A stretch of DNA of 34,771 bases. It comes from CAYNQK01 sp964470375 (GTDB lineage: Bacteria; Spirochaetota; Spirochaetia; Treponematales; JBGSOB01). A program made the position numbers and the translations under genes. Shown in pieces: positions 24,283 to 31,542 of the stretch; within the stretch, counting starts at the first letter, position 1, and the number at the start of each line of letters is the position of its first letter. The notes beneath the pieces are model-generated. The model searched no databases. It was not told the DNA's origin and saw only the letters and a program-made list of their open reading frames with translations. The stretch spans positions 1-34,771 of the forward strand of contig CAYYCP010000032.1 in NCBI GenBank assembly GCA_964470375.1, written 5' to 3'.

Positions 24283-25812
24283 ATGCTATATAGTCGCGTT
24301 CCGCTCATCGACCCCGAATCTATCCCTTCGCCCCTCGAGACGGGGGCGCTGATCGGCGCCGAGCTCATGTCCCGGGCGGATTACATGCTCTACGAGGTGC
24401 CGCCGGTGCGCGGCCTCCACTATGCCGAGGCATGTGCGGCCTTCGGCCTGGCCCGCCTAGCGCGCCTGCGCGGGGACCTGGATCTCATCCTAGCTCTGGC
24501 CGAGCGATATGAGGAGTCCCGCCTTCCGCCCAACACCGAGAACCACGTGGACGTCAATGTCTTCGGCATCCTGCCCCTGGAACTGGGCATGGCCCTGGAG
24601 GAACTCGGCGCCGAGGCGGATCTGGGTACGCGTCTGATCCGACGCGGCATGGCCCTGGCGGACGGGCAGTGGGCTGGAACCGGCCCGAACGGCCCCTGTC
24701 CTCAGGCGCGCTTCTGGATCGACGACGTCTGGATGATAGGCAGCCTACAGGTTCAGGCCTACCGGGCGAGCGGCCGGGCCGAATGCATCGATCGAGCGGC
24801 TTCCATGGCCGTGGCCTACCTTGAACGCCTCCAGCTGCCCTCGGGACTCTTCCATCACGGCCCGGCCGCCCCCCACTGCTGGGGCAGAGGCAATGGCTGG
24901 ATGGCGGCCGGCCTGGCGGAAATCCTCTCGGCCCTGCCGGAGGGGCATCAGGAGGCTGCGCCGATACGGCGGGGTTTCGAGCTCATGGCCCGGGCGCTTC
25001 TGCGCTTTCAGGACGATGAGGGCATGTGGGGACAACTCGTGGACATGCCCGGCGCATGGGCCGAGTCCTCCGCCAGCGCCATGTTCGCCTACGCCCTGGC
25101 CCTTGGCGTAGCCCGCGGCTTCCTCTCCAGAGAGGAATTCTCCGCCGCCGCCCTGCGGGCCTGGGGGGCCCTGTGCCGCCGCTTGGACGAGCGAGGCCTC
25201 CTGGCCGATGTCTGCGCCGGGACTTGGCAGGAGGATTCGATCGATTTTTACTTGAACCGGCCGCGGGTAAGGGGGGACCTCCATGGCCAGGCGCCCATGA
25301 TATGGCTGGCCTGGGCCCTCTCCCTCCCGGCCTGGAGTGCCTCCTGGCCTTTCCGGGCCAAGCCCGCGGAGTCGGCCGCCGAAAGAGCCTCGGCCCGGAA
25401 GACCGCGGGGGCCCAGTCCATCGGCCTGGATGATATCATGCAGAGGATCAAGGCCGCCTTGAGGGGCTCGGAGTTCGACATGGTGGTCGGTGTGGGGCGG
25501 GGGGGCATTCTCCCGGCCTACCTGGCCTCGCGATTCCTCGATCTGCCCTTGGAGGTTCTCCACCTCAACTTGAGGGATGATTCCCATGCCCAGGTGAGGG
25601 AGGCTCCTCTTCTCCTGAGGCCCCTGGGCTTCAGTGCGGCCGGGAAGCGGGTCCTCCTCTGCGACGATGTCTCCAACACGGGCGCCACTCTGGCCAAGGC
25701 GGCCGCCCTCCTGGAGGGGGCCTCGGTGAGGACCCTGGTGATCTCCGGCAAGGCCGACTACTCCCTCTTTGGCCCCCACGAGCGCTGCATCGCTTGGCCT
25801 TGGGCGGACTGA
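24283..25812 (+). CDS. fusion of GH105/GH88-type unsaturated glycuronyl hydrolase and phosphoribosyltransferase domain
   Basis: This protein has 509 residues and no signal peptide. Residues about 1-350 form an alpha6/alpha6-barrel hydrolase like YteR: WIDDVWM (145-151, Asp147 the likely catalytic acid), LQLPSGLFHHG (184-194), WGRGNGW (200-206), ESSASAMFAYAL (261-272) and DFYLNRP followed by HGQAPMIWLAWA. This family removes unsaturated uronic acids from oligosaccharides made by polysaccharide lyases. Residues about 379-509 are a type I phosphoribosyltransferase: VVGVGRGGILPAYLASRF (401-418) and the PRPP loop VLLCDDVSNTGATL (457-470), closest in feel to the Gpt/xanthine type. An Ala/Arg/Ser linker (about 353-378) joins them. 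The frame is continuous and away from any N run. The nucleobase and sugar substrates are unknown. Confidence 0.85.
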   Translation: MLYSRVPLIDPESIPSPLETGALIGAELMSRADYMLYEVPPVRGLHYAEACAAFGLARLARLRGDLDLILALAERYEESRLPPNTENHVDVNVFGILPLELGMALEELGAEADLGTRLIRRGMALADGQWAGTGPNGPCPQARFWIDDVWMIGSLQVQAYRASGRAECIDRAASMAVAYLERLQLPSGLFHHGPAAPHCWGRGNGWMAAGLAEILSALPEGHQEAAPIRRGFELMARALLRFQDDEGMWGQLVDMPGAWAESSASAMFAYALALGVARGFLSREEFSAAALRAWGALCRRLDERGLLADVCAGTWQEDSIDFYLNRPRVRGDLHGQAPMIWLAWALSLPAWSASWPFRAKPAESAAERASARKTAGAQSIGLDDIMQRIKAALRGSEFDMVVGVGRGGILPAYLASRFLDLPLEVLHLNLRDDSHAQVREAPLLLRPLGFSAAGKRVLLCDDVSNTGATLAKAAALLEGASVRTLVISGKADYSLFGPHERCIAWPWAD

Positions 25813-25929
25813 GCCTCGGAGCCCAGGGCCGGGAGCAGGGTAGGGAGCCACAGGCCCCCTCGGAACCGCGGCACGCCTTGGAGGACGCTGCTTAAGTCCT
25901 GGCCGGGCGGCCAGCGAGCCCGGCGCGCC
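25813..25929. other. intergenic stretch with one GC hairpin
   Basis: CTGGCC (25899-25904) pairs with GGCCAG (25909-25914) around GGGC, without a U-tract. It may help end the upstream transcript. No gene is seen here. Confidence 0.4.
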
Positions 25930-25959
25930 TTGACCAGGGCAGAGGCTTTCAGGTATATA
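25930..25959 (+). promoter_or_regulatory. promoter of the rpsP operon
   Basis: TTGACC (25930-25935), an 18-nt spacer and TATATA (25954-25959) form a good promoter. The predicted leader to the GTG at 26067 is about 100 nt. Confidence 0.65.
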
Positions 25960-26066
25960 TTCCCATTGTCCGCGACGGGGCCGGCGGTCCCGACGCGAAA
26001 GGCATCCAGCTATCCAGGACGGAGGGTTTCCCCCCCATCGTCCCCGCTCTATCCAGGAGGAAGCCC

Positions 26067-26315
26067 GTGGTTCGCATCAGGCTCAAGAAATTCGGCACCA
26101 AGATGAGGCCTTTCTACAGAATCGTCGTCATGGACGTCCGCTCCCCCAGGGACGGCCGCACATTGGACGAGATCGGCCTCTACCATCCCATTGAGAAGGG
26201 CGAGAAGCAGATCGTCCTGGACGCGGACAAGGCCAAGGCTTGGCTGGCCAAGGGCGCCCTGCCCTCCGACACCGTGCGGGGACTGCTCAACAAGCGGAAC
26301 GTCACGGTGAAGTGA
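26067..26315 (+). CDS. rpsP: 30S ribosomal protein S16
   Basis: This 82-residue S16 is a small-subunit assembly protein. The sequence reads MVRIRLKKFGTKMRPFYRIV, then DGRTLDEIGLYHP, and continues with the family pattern through KAWLAKGALPSDTVRGLLNK. Start GTG 26067 is set by AGGAGG at 26055-26060. Length is standard. It opens the ribosome-maturation operon rpsP-khpA-rimM-trmD-rplS, an order shared by spirochaetes and Firmicutes. Confidence 0.97.
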   Translation: MVRIRLKKFGTKMRPFYRIVVMDVRSPRDGRTLDEIGLYHPIEKGEKQIVLDADKAKAWLAKGALPSDTVRGLLNKRNVTVK

Positions 26316-26340
26316 GGCTCCCCGCCCCGCGCGGGATAGC

Positions 26341-26358
26341 TGCCGCCCGCGGGCGGCA
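26341..26358 (+). other. 18-bp perfect palindrome between rpsP and khpA
   Basis: TGCCGCCCGCGGGCGGCA is self-complementary over its whole length. In RNA it would make a GC hairpin within the operon transcript. No U-tract follows, so it may act in processing or partial attenuation. Confidence 0.45.
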
Positions 26359-26373
26359 CGGGAGAGCGTTGAA

Positions 26374-26607
26374 ATGGAAAAGGACCTAGTAGAATACATC
26401 GCCAAGAGCCTTGTGGATGATCCCACCCAGGTGACAGTCAATCAGGTGGAGGGCGAAAAGTCGACTATCCTGGAGTTGCGGGTAGCCCCGGGCGACTTGG
26501 GTAAGGTAATCGGCAAGCAGGGCCGGATCGCCAAGGCGGTTCGGACCATCCTCCTGGCCTCCTCGGCCAAATCCGGCAAGCAGGTCACTCTCAACATCCT
26601 TGATTGA
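26374..26607 (+). CDS. khpA: KH-domain RNA-binding protein KhpA
   Basis: This 77-residue, single KH-domain protein reads MEKDLVEYIAKSLVDDPTQV at the start, with the GxxG RNA-binding loop GKVIGKQGRIAKAVR in the middle (GKQG). It matches the YlqC/KhpA family, which binds RNA in the cytoplasm and in some bacteria acts with KhpB in cell division and envelope control. It lies between rpsP and rimM, the conserved position. GGGAGAG precedes the ATG. The stop overlaps the start of rimM. Confidence 0.93.
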   Translation: MEKDLVEYIAKSLVDDPTQVTVNQVEGEKSTILELRVAPGDLGKVIGKQGRIAKAVRTILLASSAKSGKQVTLNILD

Positions 26608-27109
26608 GGAGGGCGAGCTCAGTGTTGGGATCCTCAAGGCCCCCTTCGGACTGGAGGGCTGGCTGACACTAGTCAGCCATTCGGGTGAAGCCGCCCACTT
26701 CGCCGGCCTCTCCGAGATTGTCCTTCTCAAGGAGGGAAAGCGCAGCCCAGCCCGCATCGAGGAATTCCGCCAGGGCGAGAAGGGCCTCCTGGTCCGCCTG
26801 GCCGGCTGCCATGACGCCGAGACCGCCCGCCGCCTGGCCGGTTCCGAAATCATCGTGCCGCGGGCCAAGGCCGCCCCCCTGGGGCCCGGGCAGTACTACG
26901 CCACCGACCTGGCCGGCTGCGCCCTCTGCCTGAACGGCGCCAAGGCGGCCCTCATCCTCTCGGTCATCGAGGGCGGGATCTACGACTTCCTGGAAGCCGA
27001 GCTCCCCGACGGCCGCCGGGCCCTCGTGCCCTTTTCCAAGGAATTCATCGGGCGGGTGGACCTGCCGGGGCGCTCCGTGGATCTCCTCAAGGAGTGGATC
27101 CTGGAATGA
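26600..27109 (+). CDS. rimM: ribosome maturation factor RimM
   Basis: This 169-residue factor has an N-terminal RimM beta-barrel (SVGILKAPFGLEGWLTLVSH) and a C-terminal PRC-barrel region (GQYYATDLAGCALCLNGAKA, then LVPFSKEFIGRVDLPGRSVD). It helps assemble the 30S head with S19. TTG 26600 is the only reasonable start codon and overlaps the khpA stop, so translation is likely coupled to khpA. The overlap with trmD is ATGA. Confidence 0.93.
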   Translation: MIEEGELSVGILKAPFGLEGWLTLVSHSGEAAHFAGLSEIVLLKEGKRSPARIEEFRQGEKGLLVRLAGCHDAETARRLAGSEIIVPRAKAAPLGPGQYYATDLAGCALCLNGAKAALILSVIEGGIYDFLEAELPDGRRALVPFSKEFIGRVDLPGRSVDLLKEWILE

Positions 27110-27882
27110 GATTCACCATACTGACCCTCTTCCCCGAGATTCTAGAGGGCTTTTTCGGCAGTTCCATCATGGCCAAGGCCGTGGAGCGCGGCCTCCTCTC
27201 CTACCGGCTGGTGAATATACGCGACTATGCCTTGGACAAGCACCATAAGTGCGACGACGAGGTCTATGGGGGCGGACCGGGCATGCTCATGCTGCCGGGC
27301 CCCCTCGGGCGGGCCCTGGACGCGGTCGGAGCCCGCGAAGGCGGTCGGCGGGTAGTCTATCCCAGCCCCTCGGGACGCCCCTTCAGCCAAGCCCTGGCCA
27401 AGGAGTACTCCCGCGAGGAGGAACTCATCCTGATCTGCGGGCGCTACGAGGGCATCGACCAGCGCATCATCGACCTGTACGTGCATGACGAGGTATCCAT
27501 AGGCGATTACGTCCTTTCCAGCGGGGAGGTGGCCGCCTTGGTCTTGGTGGATTCGGTCTACCGCCTGGTGCCGGGGGTTATTTCCGGGGAATCCCTGGAG
27601 GAGGAGAGCTTTTCGGACGGCCTCCTGGAGTACCCCCAGTATACAAGGCCCGAAGTTTATGCTAATCTTCGCGTCCCCGAGGTCTTGCTCTCGGGGCATC
27701 ACGCGAATATAGAGCGATGGCGCCTCAGGAAGCGCGTGGAGAAGACCCTGCGCTGCCGTCCTGAGCTCCTCGAACGGGAGGATCTGCCGGAGGCGTTGGG
27801 CTCGTTGGCTAGGGAATTGCGAGAGCGGGGGTATGGAAATGGATATTCTGAGGACACTCACGGCCGAGCAGAAGAAGGCTGA
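27106..27882 (+). CDS. trmD: tRNA (guanine-37-N1)-methyltransferase
   Basis: This 258-residue SPOUT enzyme makes m1G37 in tRNA with S-adenosylmethionine. The start MRFTILTLFPEILEGFF is typical. YGGGPGMLM, ICGRYEGIDQRIIDLYV and SIGDYVLSSGEVAALVLVDS are the knot motifs that hold SAM and the tRNA base. The ATG overlaps the rimM stop (ATGA). The C-terminal tail extends 50 nt over the start of rplS. Confidence 0.95.
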   Translation: MRFTILTLFPEILEGFFGSSIMAKAVERGLLSYRLVNIRDYALDKHHKCDDEVYGGGPGMLMLPGPLGRALDAVGAREGGRRVVYPSPSGRPFSQALAKEYSREEELILICGRYEGIDQRIIDLYVHDEVSIGDYVLSSGEVAALVLVDSVYRLVPGVISGESLEEESFSDGLLEYPQYTRPEVYANLRVPEVLLSGHHANIERWRLRKRVEKTLRCRPELLEREDLPEALGSLARELRERGYGNGYSEDTHGRAEEG

Positions 27883-28228
27883 TATGCCGGGATTCAGCGT
27901 GGGCGATACGGTCCGCGTGCACTTCAAGATCGTCGAGGGCAAGACCGAGCGCGTCCAGGCTTACGAGGGTCTGGTGCTTTGCTTCAAGAAGTCGGGCATA
28001 GGCCGCAGCTTCACCGTGCGCAAGAACTCCTACGGAGTCGGGGTCGAACGGGTCTTCCCCCTGCATTCCCCCCGCATTCAGAAAGTGGAGGTTCTGCGCC
28101 CCGGCAAGGTGCGCCGGGCCAAGCTCTACTACATCCGCGGGAAGGTCGGTAAGGCCGCCAAGATCAAGGAGCTCATCCGCTTCCACCAGGCCGAGAGCGT
28201 TCCCGCGTCCCAGCCGGACGCCCAGTAA
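27833..28228 (+). CDS. rplS: 50S ribosomal protein L19
   Basis: This 131-residue L19 lies at the 30S-50S interface. It shows PGFSVGDTVRVHFKIVEGKT, then RVQAYEGLVLCFKKSGIGRS and TVRKNSYGVGVERVFPLHSP, with the C-terminal RRAKLYYIRGKVGKAAKIKE. ATG 27833 lies inside trmD with GAGCGGGGG just upstream. A second in-frame ATG at 27839 would shorten the protein by two residues. This is the last core gene of the ribosome block. Confidence 0.96.
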   Translation: MEMDILRTLTAEQKKADMPGFSVGDTVRVHFKIVEGKTERVQAYEGLVLCFKKSGIGRSFTVRKNSYGVGVERVFPLHSPRIQKVEVLRPGKVRRAKLYYIRGKVGKAAKIKELIRFHQAESVPASQPDAQ

Positions 28229-28240
28229 GCAGGGCGGCCC

Positions 28241-29461
28241 ATGGCCCTGGGCCCCCTCGAGCCTCCCGGCCCCCGTTCGGGCGGACCGGGCGCCGCCGGG
28301 GCCTCTTCTGCAGCCGGCCAGGCTCCTGGCCGGCCCGCAAAGCCTTCCAGTGATATAACTCTCACCTCTCAGCCTCGAACTGGCTCCGCAAAAGTGGATT
28401 CTCCCCCCCCTCCCTTCTTTATCAAGGAGGCGGCCATCGTCGGACTGCCCTTGAGCGATACGAGGGGCCTTTCGAGCCTCCTTGGGGCCCTCTCTGGGAC
28501 CCTTAAGGCCCAATCACCCCGTCAAGGAGGGGCGGCTGGCCATGCCCCCGCTGCAGCGGCCTTCAGGCGCGGCGCTGAACAGTCCGGGCGTAGCCTGCAT
28601 CAGCCTCAGGAGAGACTCCGTCGCGCCGCCATTATCGGATCCCATCTCCTCGATGCCGGACTCGAGCCCGGGGCGGCCGCCATCCTTTCACTTGAGGATG
28701 CTTGGATGAGGCGGGGCGATGGATCCGAATCGTTCTCCAAGACCGGCTCTAGGGAGGGGGGAGGGATATCCGATGAAGGCGGGGGCGGAAAGGAAAGCGG
28801 CTCTGCCCCCGACGGTGGAAATGCCGGGGCCGATGGGGGCTCAGCCTCCTCTGGGGGCTGGCAAGACCGTGAAGGAGCCCAGGGCCGCGGAGGCGCCCCG
28901 GAGGCCGTCAGCTCAAATACTCCACAAATCCCCCCTCGGGTCGATGACATCAAGGCCTACCTCAAGGGACTCTTTTCCATGAAAGGGGCATCCTGTGCCC
29001 TTTGCCTGGGAGCTCAAGCCCCTGGATCCGCGCATTCCGCGGCGATGGCTGCCGGCCCCAGGCTTCCTCGTAAAGTCGCAGGCAAGGCTGATGGAGTCCC
29101 GTTGGACTTCGGCGCCTTAAGCGACAATAATGGAGATGCCGCAGGGCCCAGGGACGGGGGGGGCGAGGAGCCAGCCTGGGCCCTCCTCCCATTCGCATTC
29201 AGGGCCGGAAGCGTTGAAGCCCGGGGCTTTTTCCGGATACTATGGTCCGAAGGAGGAGGCTTGGCCTTCCTAGGGGCGGAATTCGAGGCTGGCCGTCGCT
29301 CCTATTCCCTGGCCCTCCGGGGCGATCAAGCTCTCCTGCGCGGTACAGACGCATCGGCTGAAGAGGTGTTGGATGCCGGCGCCGGCCCTGTCCTGGCCGC
29401 CCTCGGCTTCCGGGCAGAGGCCTCAAGCGCCGAGGGTTCCATCATGGAGGTCCGGGCATGA
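28241..29461 (+). CDS. low-complexity protein with FliK/YlqG-like layout
   Basis: The open frame is 406 residues from ATG 28241. The middle and N-terminus are rich in Gly, Ala, Ser and Pro, with little fold signal. An ordered C-terminal part (about 310-400: WALLPFAFRAGSVEARGFFR, LAFLGAEFEAGRRSYSLALR) looks like a small beta domain. A long disordered stretch before a compact C-terminal domain, directly before a FlhB-C-like gene, is the YlqG/FliK pairing seen in Bacillus. The true start is doubtful: a strong hairpin and an extended -10 box lie in the first 120 nt, and the first conserved-looking phrase is AAIVGLPLSDTRGLSSLLGA. GTG 28394 is an alternative start. Function is inferred from context only. 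Confidence 0.62.
   Translation: MALGPLEPPGPRSGGPGAAGASSAAGQAPGRPAKPSSDITLTSQPRTGSAKVDSPPPPFFIKEAAIVGLPLSDTRGLSSLLGALSGTLKAQSPRQGGAAGHAPAAAAFRRGAEQSGRSLHQPQERLRRAAIIGSHLLDAGLEPGAAAILSLEDAWMRRGDGSESFSKTGSREGGGISDEGGGGKESGSAPDGGNAGADGGSASSGGWQDREGAQGRGGAPEAVSSNTPQIPPRVDDIKAYLKGLFSMKGASCALCLGAQAPGSAHSAAMAAGPRLPRKVAGKADGVPLDFGALSDNNGDAAGPRDGGGEEPAWALLPFAFRAGSVEARGFFRILWSEGGGLAFLGAEFEAGRRSYSLALRGDQALLRGTDASAEEVLDAGAGPVLAALGFRAEASSAEGSIMEVRA
28313..28334 (+). terminator. strong GC hairpin after rplS, inside the annotated start of the next gene
   Basis: GCCGGCCAG (28313-28321) pairs with CTGGCCGGC (28326-28334) around GCTC. The stem is 9 bp and perfect. The U-tract is missing, so termination may be partial. 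Confidence 0.5.
28351..28359 (+). promoter_or_regulatory. possible internal extended -10 promoter after rplS
   Basis: TGA followed by TATAAC (28354-28359) is an extended -10 match directly after the GC hairpin. The -35 is poor. It may give the FliK-like/FlhB-like/HD-GYP genes independent expression. Confidence 0.4.
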
Positions 29462-29712
29462 GAAAGCAGGCCCTGGCCCTTCTGTACCGTGAGGGCCTTC
29501 CGGCCCCCCTCCTGGCCGCCAAGGGGGAGGGCCGGTTGGCCGAGCGCATCCTGGCATTAGCCGGAGACGCCGGAGTGCCTGTCTTTGAGGACGCCCCCAT
29601 GACCCAGGCCCTCTTTCCCCTGGGTATAGGAGAATTCGTTCCGGAGCGCTATTTCGAGGCTGTGGCCGCCATACTGGCCGCGGTCGTAAAGATAGAGGAA
29701 AAGCCATGGTGA
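29458..29712 (+). CDS. stand-alone FlhB C-terminal-like protein (YlqH type)
   Basis: This 84-residue protein reads KQALALLYREGLPAPLLAAK, then GRLAERILALAGDAGVPVFE and DAPMTQALFPLGIGEFVPE. This matches the part of FlhB/EscU that follows the NPTH self-cleavage site (APxVVAKG...ALRI...GVPVVE...LARALY...IP). No membrane domain and no NPTH motif are present. It may act in flagellar export specificity or be an independent adaptor. The ATG overlaps the previous stop (ATGA). It overlaps the HD-GYP gene by 7 nt, so it is part of the same operon. Confidence 0.88.
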   Translation: MRKQALALLYREGLPAPLLAAKGEGRLAERILALAGDAGVPVFEDAPMTQALFPLGIGEFVPERYFEAVAAILAAVVKIEEKPW

Positions 29713-31015
29713 AATTGCAGCTCGACAGGCTGGCGGCCGGGATGAAATTCTCCCAGGACGTCTTCATCGACGGGCACAACCTCCTTGTGCCGGCCGGTGT
29801 GCCTATCCGCCAGAAGGATTTAGACCAACTCAGGAAGTGGGGCATCACCCAGGTACAGACCGATGGTGAGCCCCTGCCGGACGCCGCCCAGGACGCGCAG
29901 TCAGCCGCCGAGCCGGCCCACCCGGATTCCATCCTCAAGCCCCACGCGGTCTATGGCAACGCGGAGTCCTACCGCCTGTACACAGACATGGTCTCCCAGC
30001 TGGGACGCTTCTTCAAGGACTTTAAGGAGGGCAAGGAGGCCGATAAGCGGATAGTCGAATCCATCGTGCAGTCCCTGATCCAGGCCATGAAGGACAAGCC
30101 GCGCGAGATGATCGGCTTCATCCTCGGCGGCGACGTCCAGGGGGCGGCCCTGGAGAAAAGCTCGGTCAATGCGGCCATCCTGTCCATCGCCGTGGGGATC
30201 CAACTCAAGCTCCCGGCTTACCGCCTCCTCCACCTGGCCAGCGGGGCCCTCCTGCACGACATCGGCATGCTCAGGGTGCCCGAGTCCATCGTCTCCAAGC
30301 AGGGCGACCTGTCCGGAGACGAGGTGCAGAAGATGCGCGCCCATCCCCTCCATTCGCACAAGATCATCACCAAGGAGCTCGCCTACCCCGAGGATGTAGG
30401 CCAGGTGGCCCTGCAGCACCATGAGCGCTGGGACGGCGAGGGCTATCCTCGCAAGACCCGCGGTCAGGATATAGATCTCCTGGCGCGCATCGTCTCGGTG
30501 GCCGACGCCTTCGAGGCCATGGTCTCGGAAAAGCCCTACCGCGATCCCATGATCGGTTACAGCGCGGTCAAGGCCCTCCTCTCAGACAATTCCCGGCGCT
30601 TCGACCCGGACGTCTTGCGGGTCTTCATTCGCAGCATGGGTATCTACCCCATCGGTTCACTGGTGCTGCTCAATAATGCTGCCATCGCCCGTGTTTTGGA
30701 TGTGCACCCGGATTCGCCCCTGAGGCCTAGGCTGAGGATCCTCATCGACGAGTACGGGCGCCAGTACGCCGACGAGGAGGGCGACATAGTGGACCTGGCC
30801 GAGGAGCNNNNNNNNNNNNNNNNNNNNNNNNNNNNNNNNNNNNNNNNNNNNNNNNNNNNNNNNNNNNNNNNNNNNNNNNNNNNNNNNNNNNNNNNNNNNN
30901 NNNNNNNTACGGGCGCCAGTACGCCGACGAGGAGGGCGACATAGTGGACCTGGCCGAGGAGCGCTCGCTCTTCATCGCCCGGGCCATCGATCCCAAGGAT
31001 TTCAAGGAGGGATGA
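29706..31015 (+). CDS. HD-GYP domain protein, probable cyclic-di-GMP phosphodiesterase
   Basis: With the 55-bp overlap collapsed, this is a 384-residue protein. The N-terminus (about 1-60: VKLQLDRLAAGMKFSQDVFI) looks like a small beta domain common before HD-GYP domains. The catalytic part has LLHDIGMLRVPESIVSKQGD with the HD pair, a later MRAHPLHSHKII, and QHHERWDGEGYPRKTRGQDI carrying the GYP signature, followed by VSVADAFEAMVSEKPYRDPM. Metal ligands appear intact. Cytoplasmic, no transmembrane helix. It would hydrolyse cyclic-di-GMP and affect motility. The start overlaps the FlhB-like stop by 7 nt; the TGA stop overlaps the yraN start (ATGA). Confidence 0.92.
30753..30962. other. assembly gap: 100 N flanked by identical 55-bp copies
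   Basis: Bases 30753-30807 are identical to 30908-30962, with N at 30808-30907. The gap splits the HD-GYP frame. Removing one copy plus the N run gives a continuous frame ending at TGA 31015. Confidence 0.93.
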
Positions 31016-31365
31016 ACGCGCGGGCCAAGGGGCGCCAAGGCGAGGATATGGCCTGCGCCTGGCTGGAGGCCCGCGGCTATCGGATCCTGGCTCGCAACTT
31101 CCGGGCCGGGCCGGGCGAGGTGGACATCATCGCCGCCGGGGAGGGGGTGCTGGCCTTCATCGAGGTGAAGCGCCGGGATTCGGGCCCCCTGGAGGACTTG
31201 GGCAGGGCCGTCGACGCCGGGAAGAAGAGGCGTATCCTCGAAACCGCTAAAATCTTCCTGGAGCGAAATCGACAATATAACAACGAGCGCCTTCGATTCG
31301 ACCTCATCCACGTCGACGGCGCCGCGGCGGTCATCCGGCACCTCGAATCGGCCCTTACGGAGTGA
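31012..31365 (+). CDS. yraN: UPF0102/YraN-family nuclease-fold protein
   Basis: This 117-residue protein has KGRQGEDMACAWLEARGYRI, NFRAGPGEVDIIAAGEGVLA and FIEVKRRDSG, which is the YraN/UPF0102 pattern with the PD-(D/E)xK-like residues (Glu in GRQGED, Asp in GEVDII, Glu-x-Lys in IEVK). It is predicted to be a Holliday-junction-resolvase-like nuclease. The exact role is not settled. ATG 31012 overlaps the HD-GYP stop. GGAGG lies just upstream. Confidence 0.93.
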   Translation: MNARAKGRQGEDMACAWLEARGYRILARNFRAGPGEVDIIAAGEGVLAFIEVKRRDSGPLEDLGRAVDAGKKRRILETAKIFLERNRQYNNERLRFDLIHVDGAAAVIRHLESALTE

Positions 31366-31368
31366 GCG

Positions 31369-31542
31369 ATGGTCCATGCGGCCAACAAGAAATTCGATCC
31401 ATGCAGGATCGCCGAGCTCAGGGAGAAGCTCCAGGACGAGGAGTACCTGGCCTCGGCCATTCTCAGGATCGCCCAAGTACTCAGCGGGGAGTTGCTCGAG
31501 ATGAACGGAGACTACCATGAGCGATCAAAGCGCAGGAAATAG
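31369..31542 (+). CDS. small helical protein, 57 residues
   Basis: ATG 31369 opens 3 nt after the yraN stop and runs to TAG 31540-31542. The sequence (KKFDPCRIAELREKLQDEEY, then LASAILRIAQVLSGELLEMN) predicts two amphipathic helices with no low-complexity bias. It ends 26 nt inside the next gene. Position between overlapping genes, operon strand and regular amphipathic pattern support a real gene. Comparable short proteins appear at this place in spirochaetes, from memory. Function unknown. Confidence 0.7.
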   Translation: MVHAANKKFDPCRIAELREKLQDEEYLASAILRIAQVLSGELLEMNGDYHERSKRRK

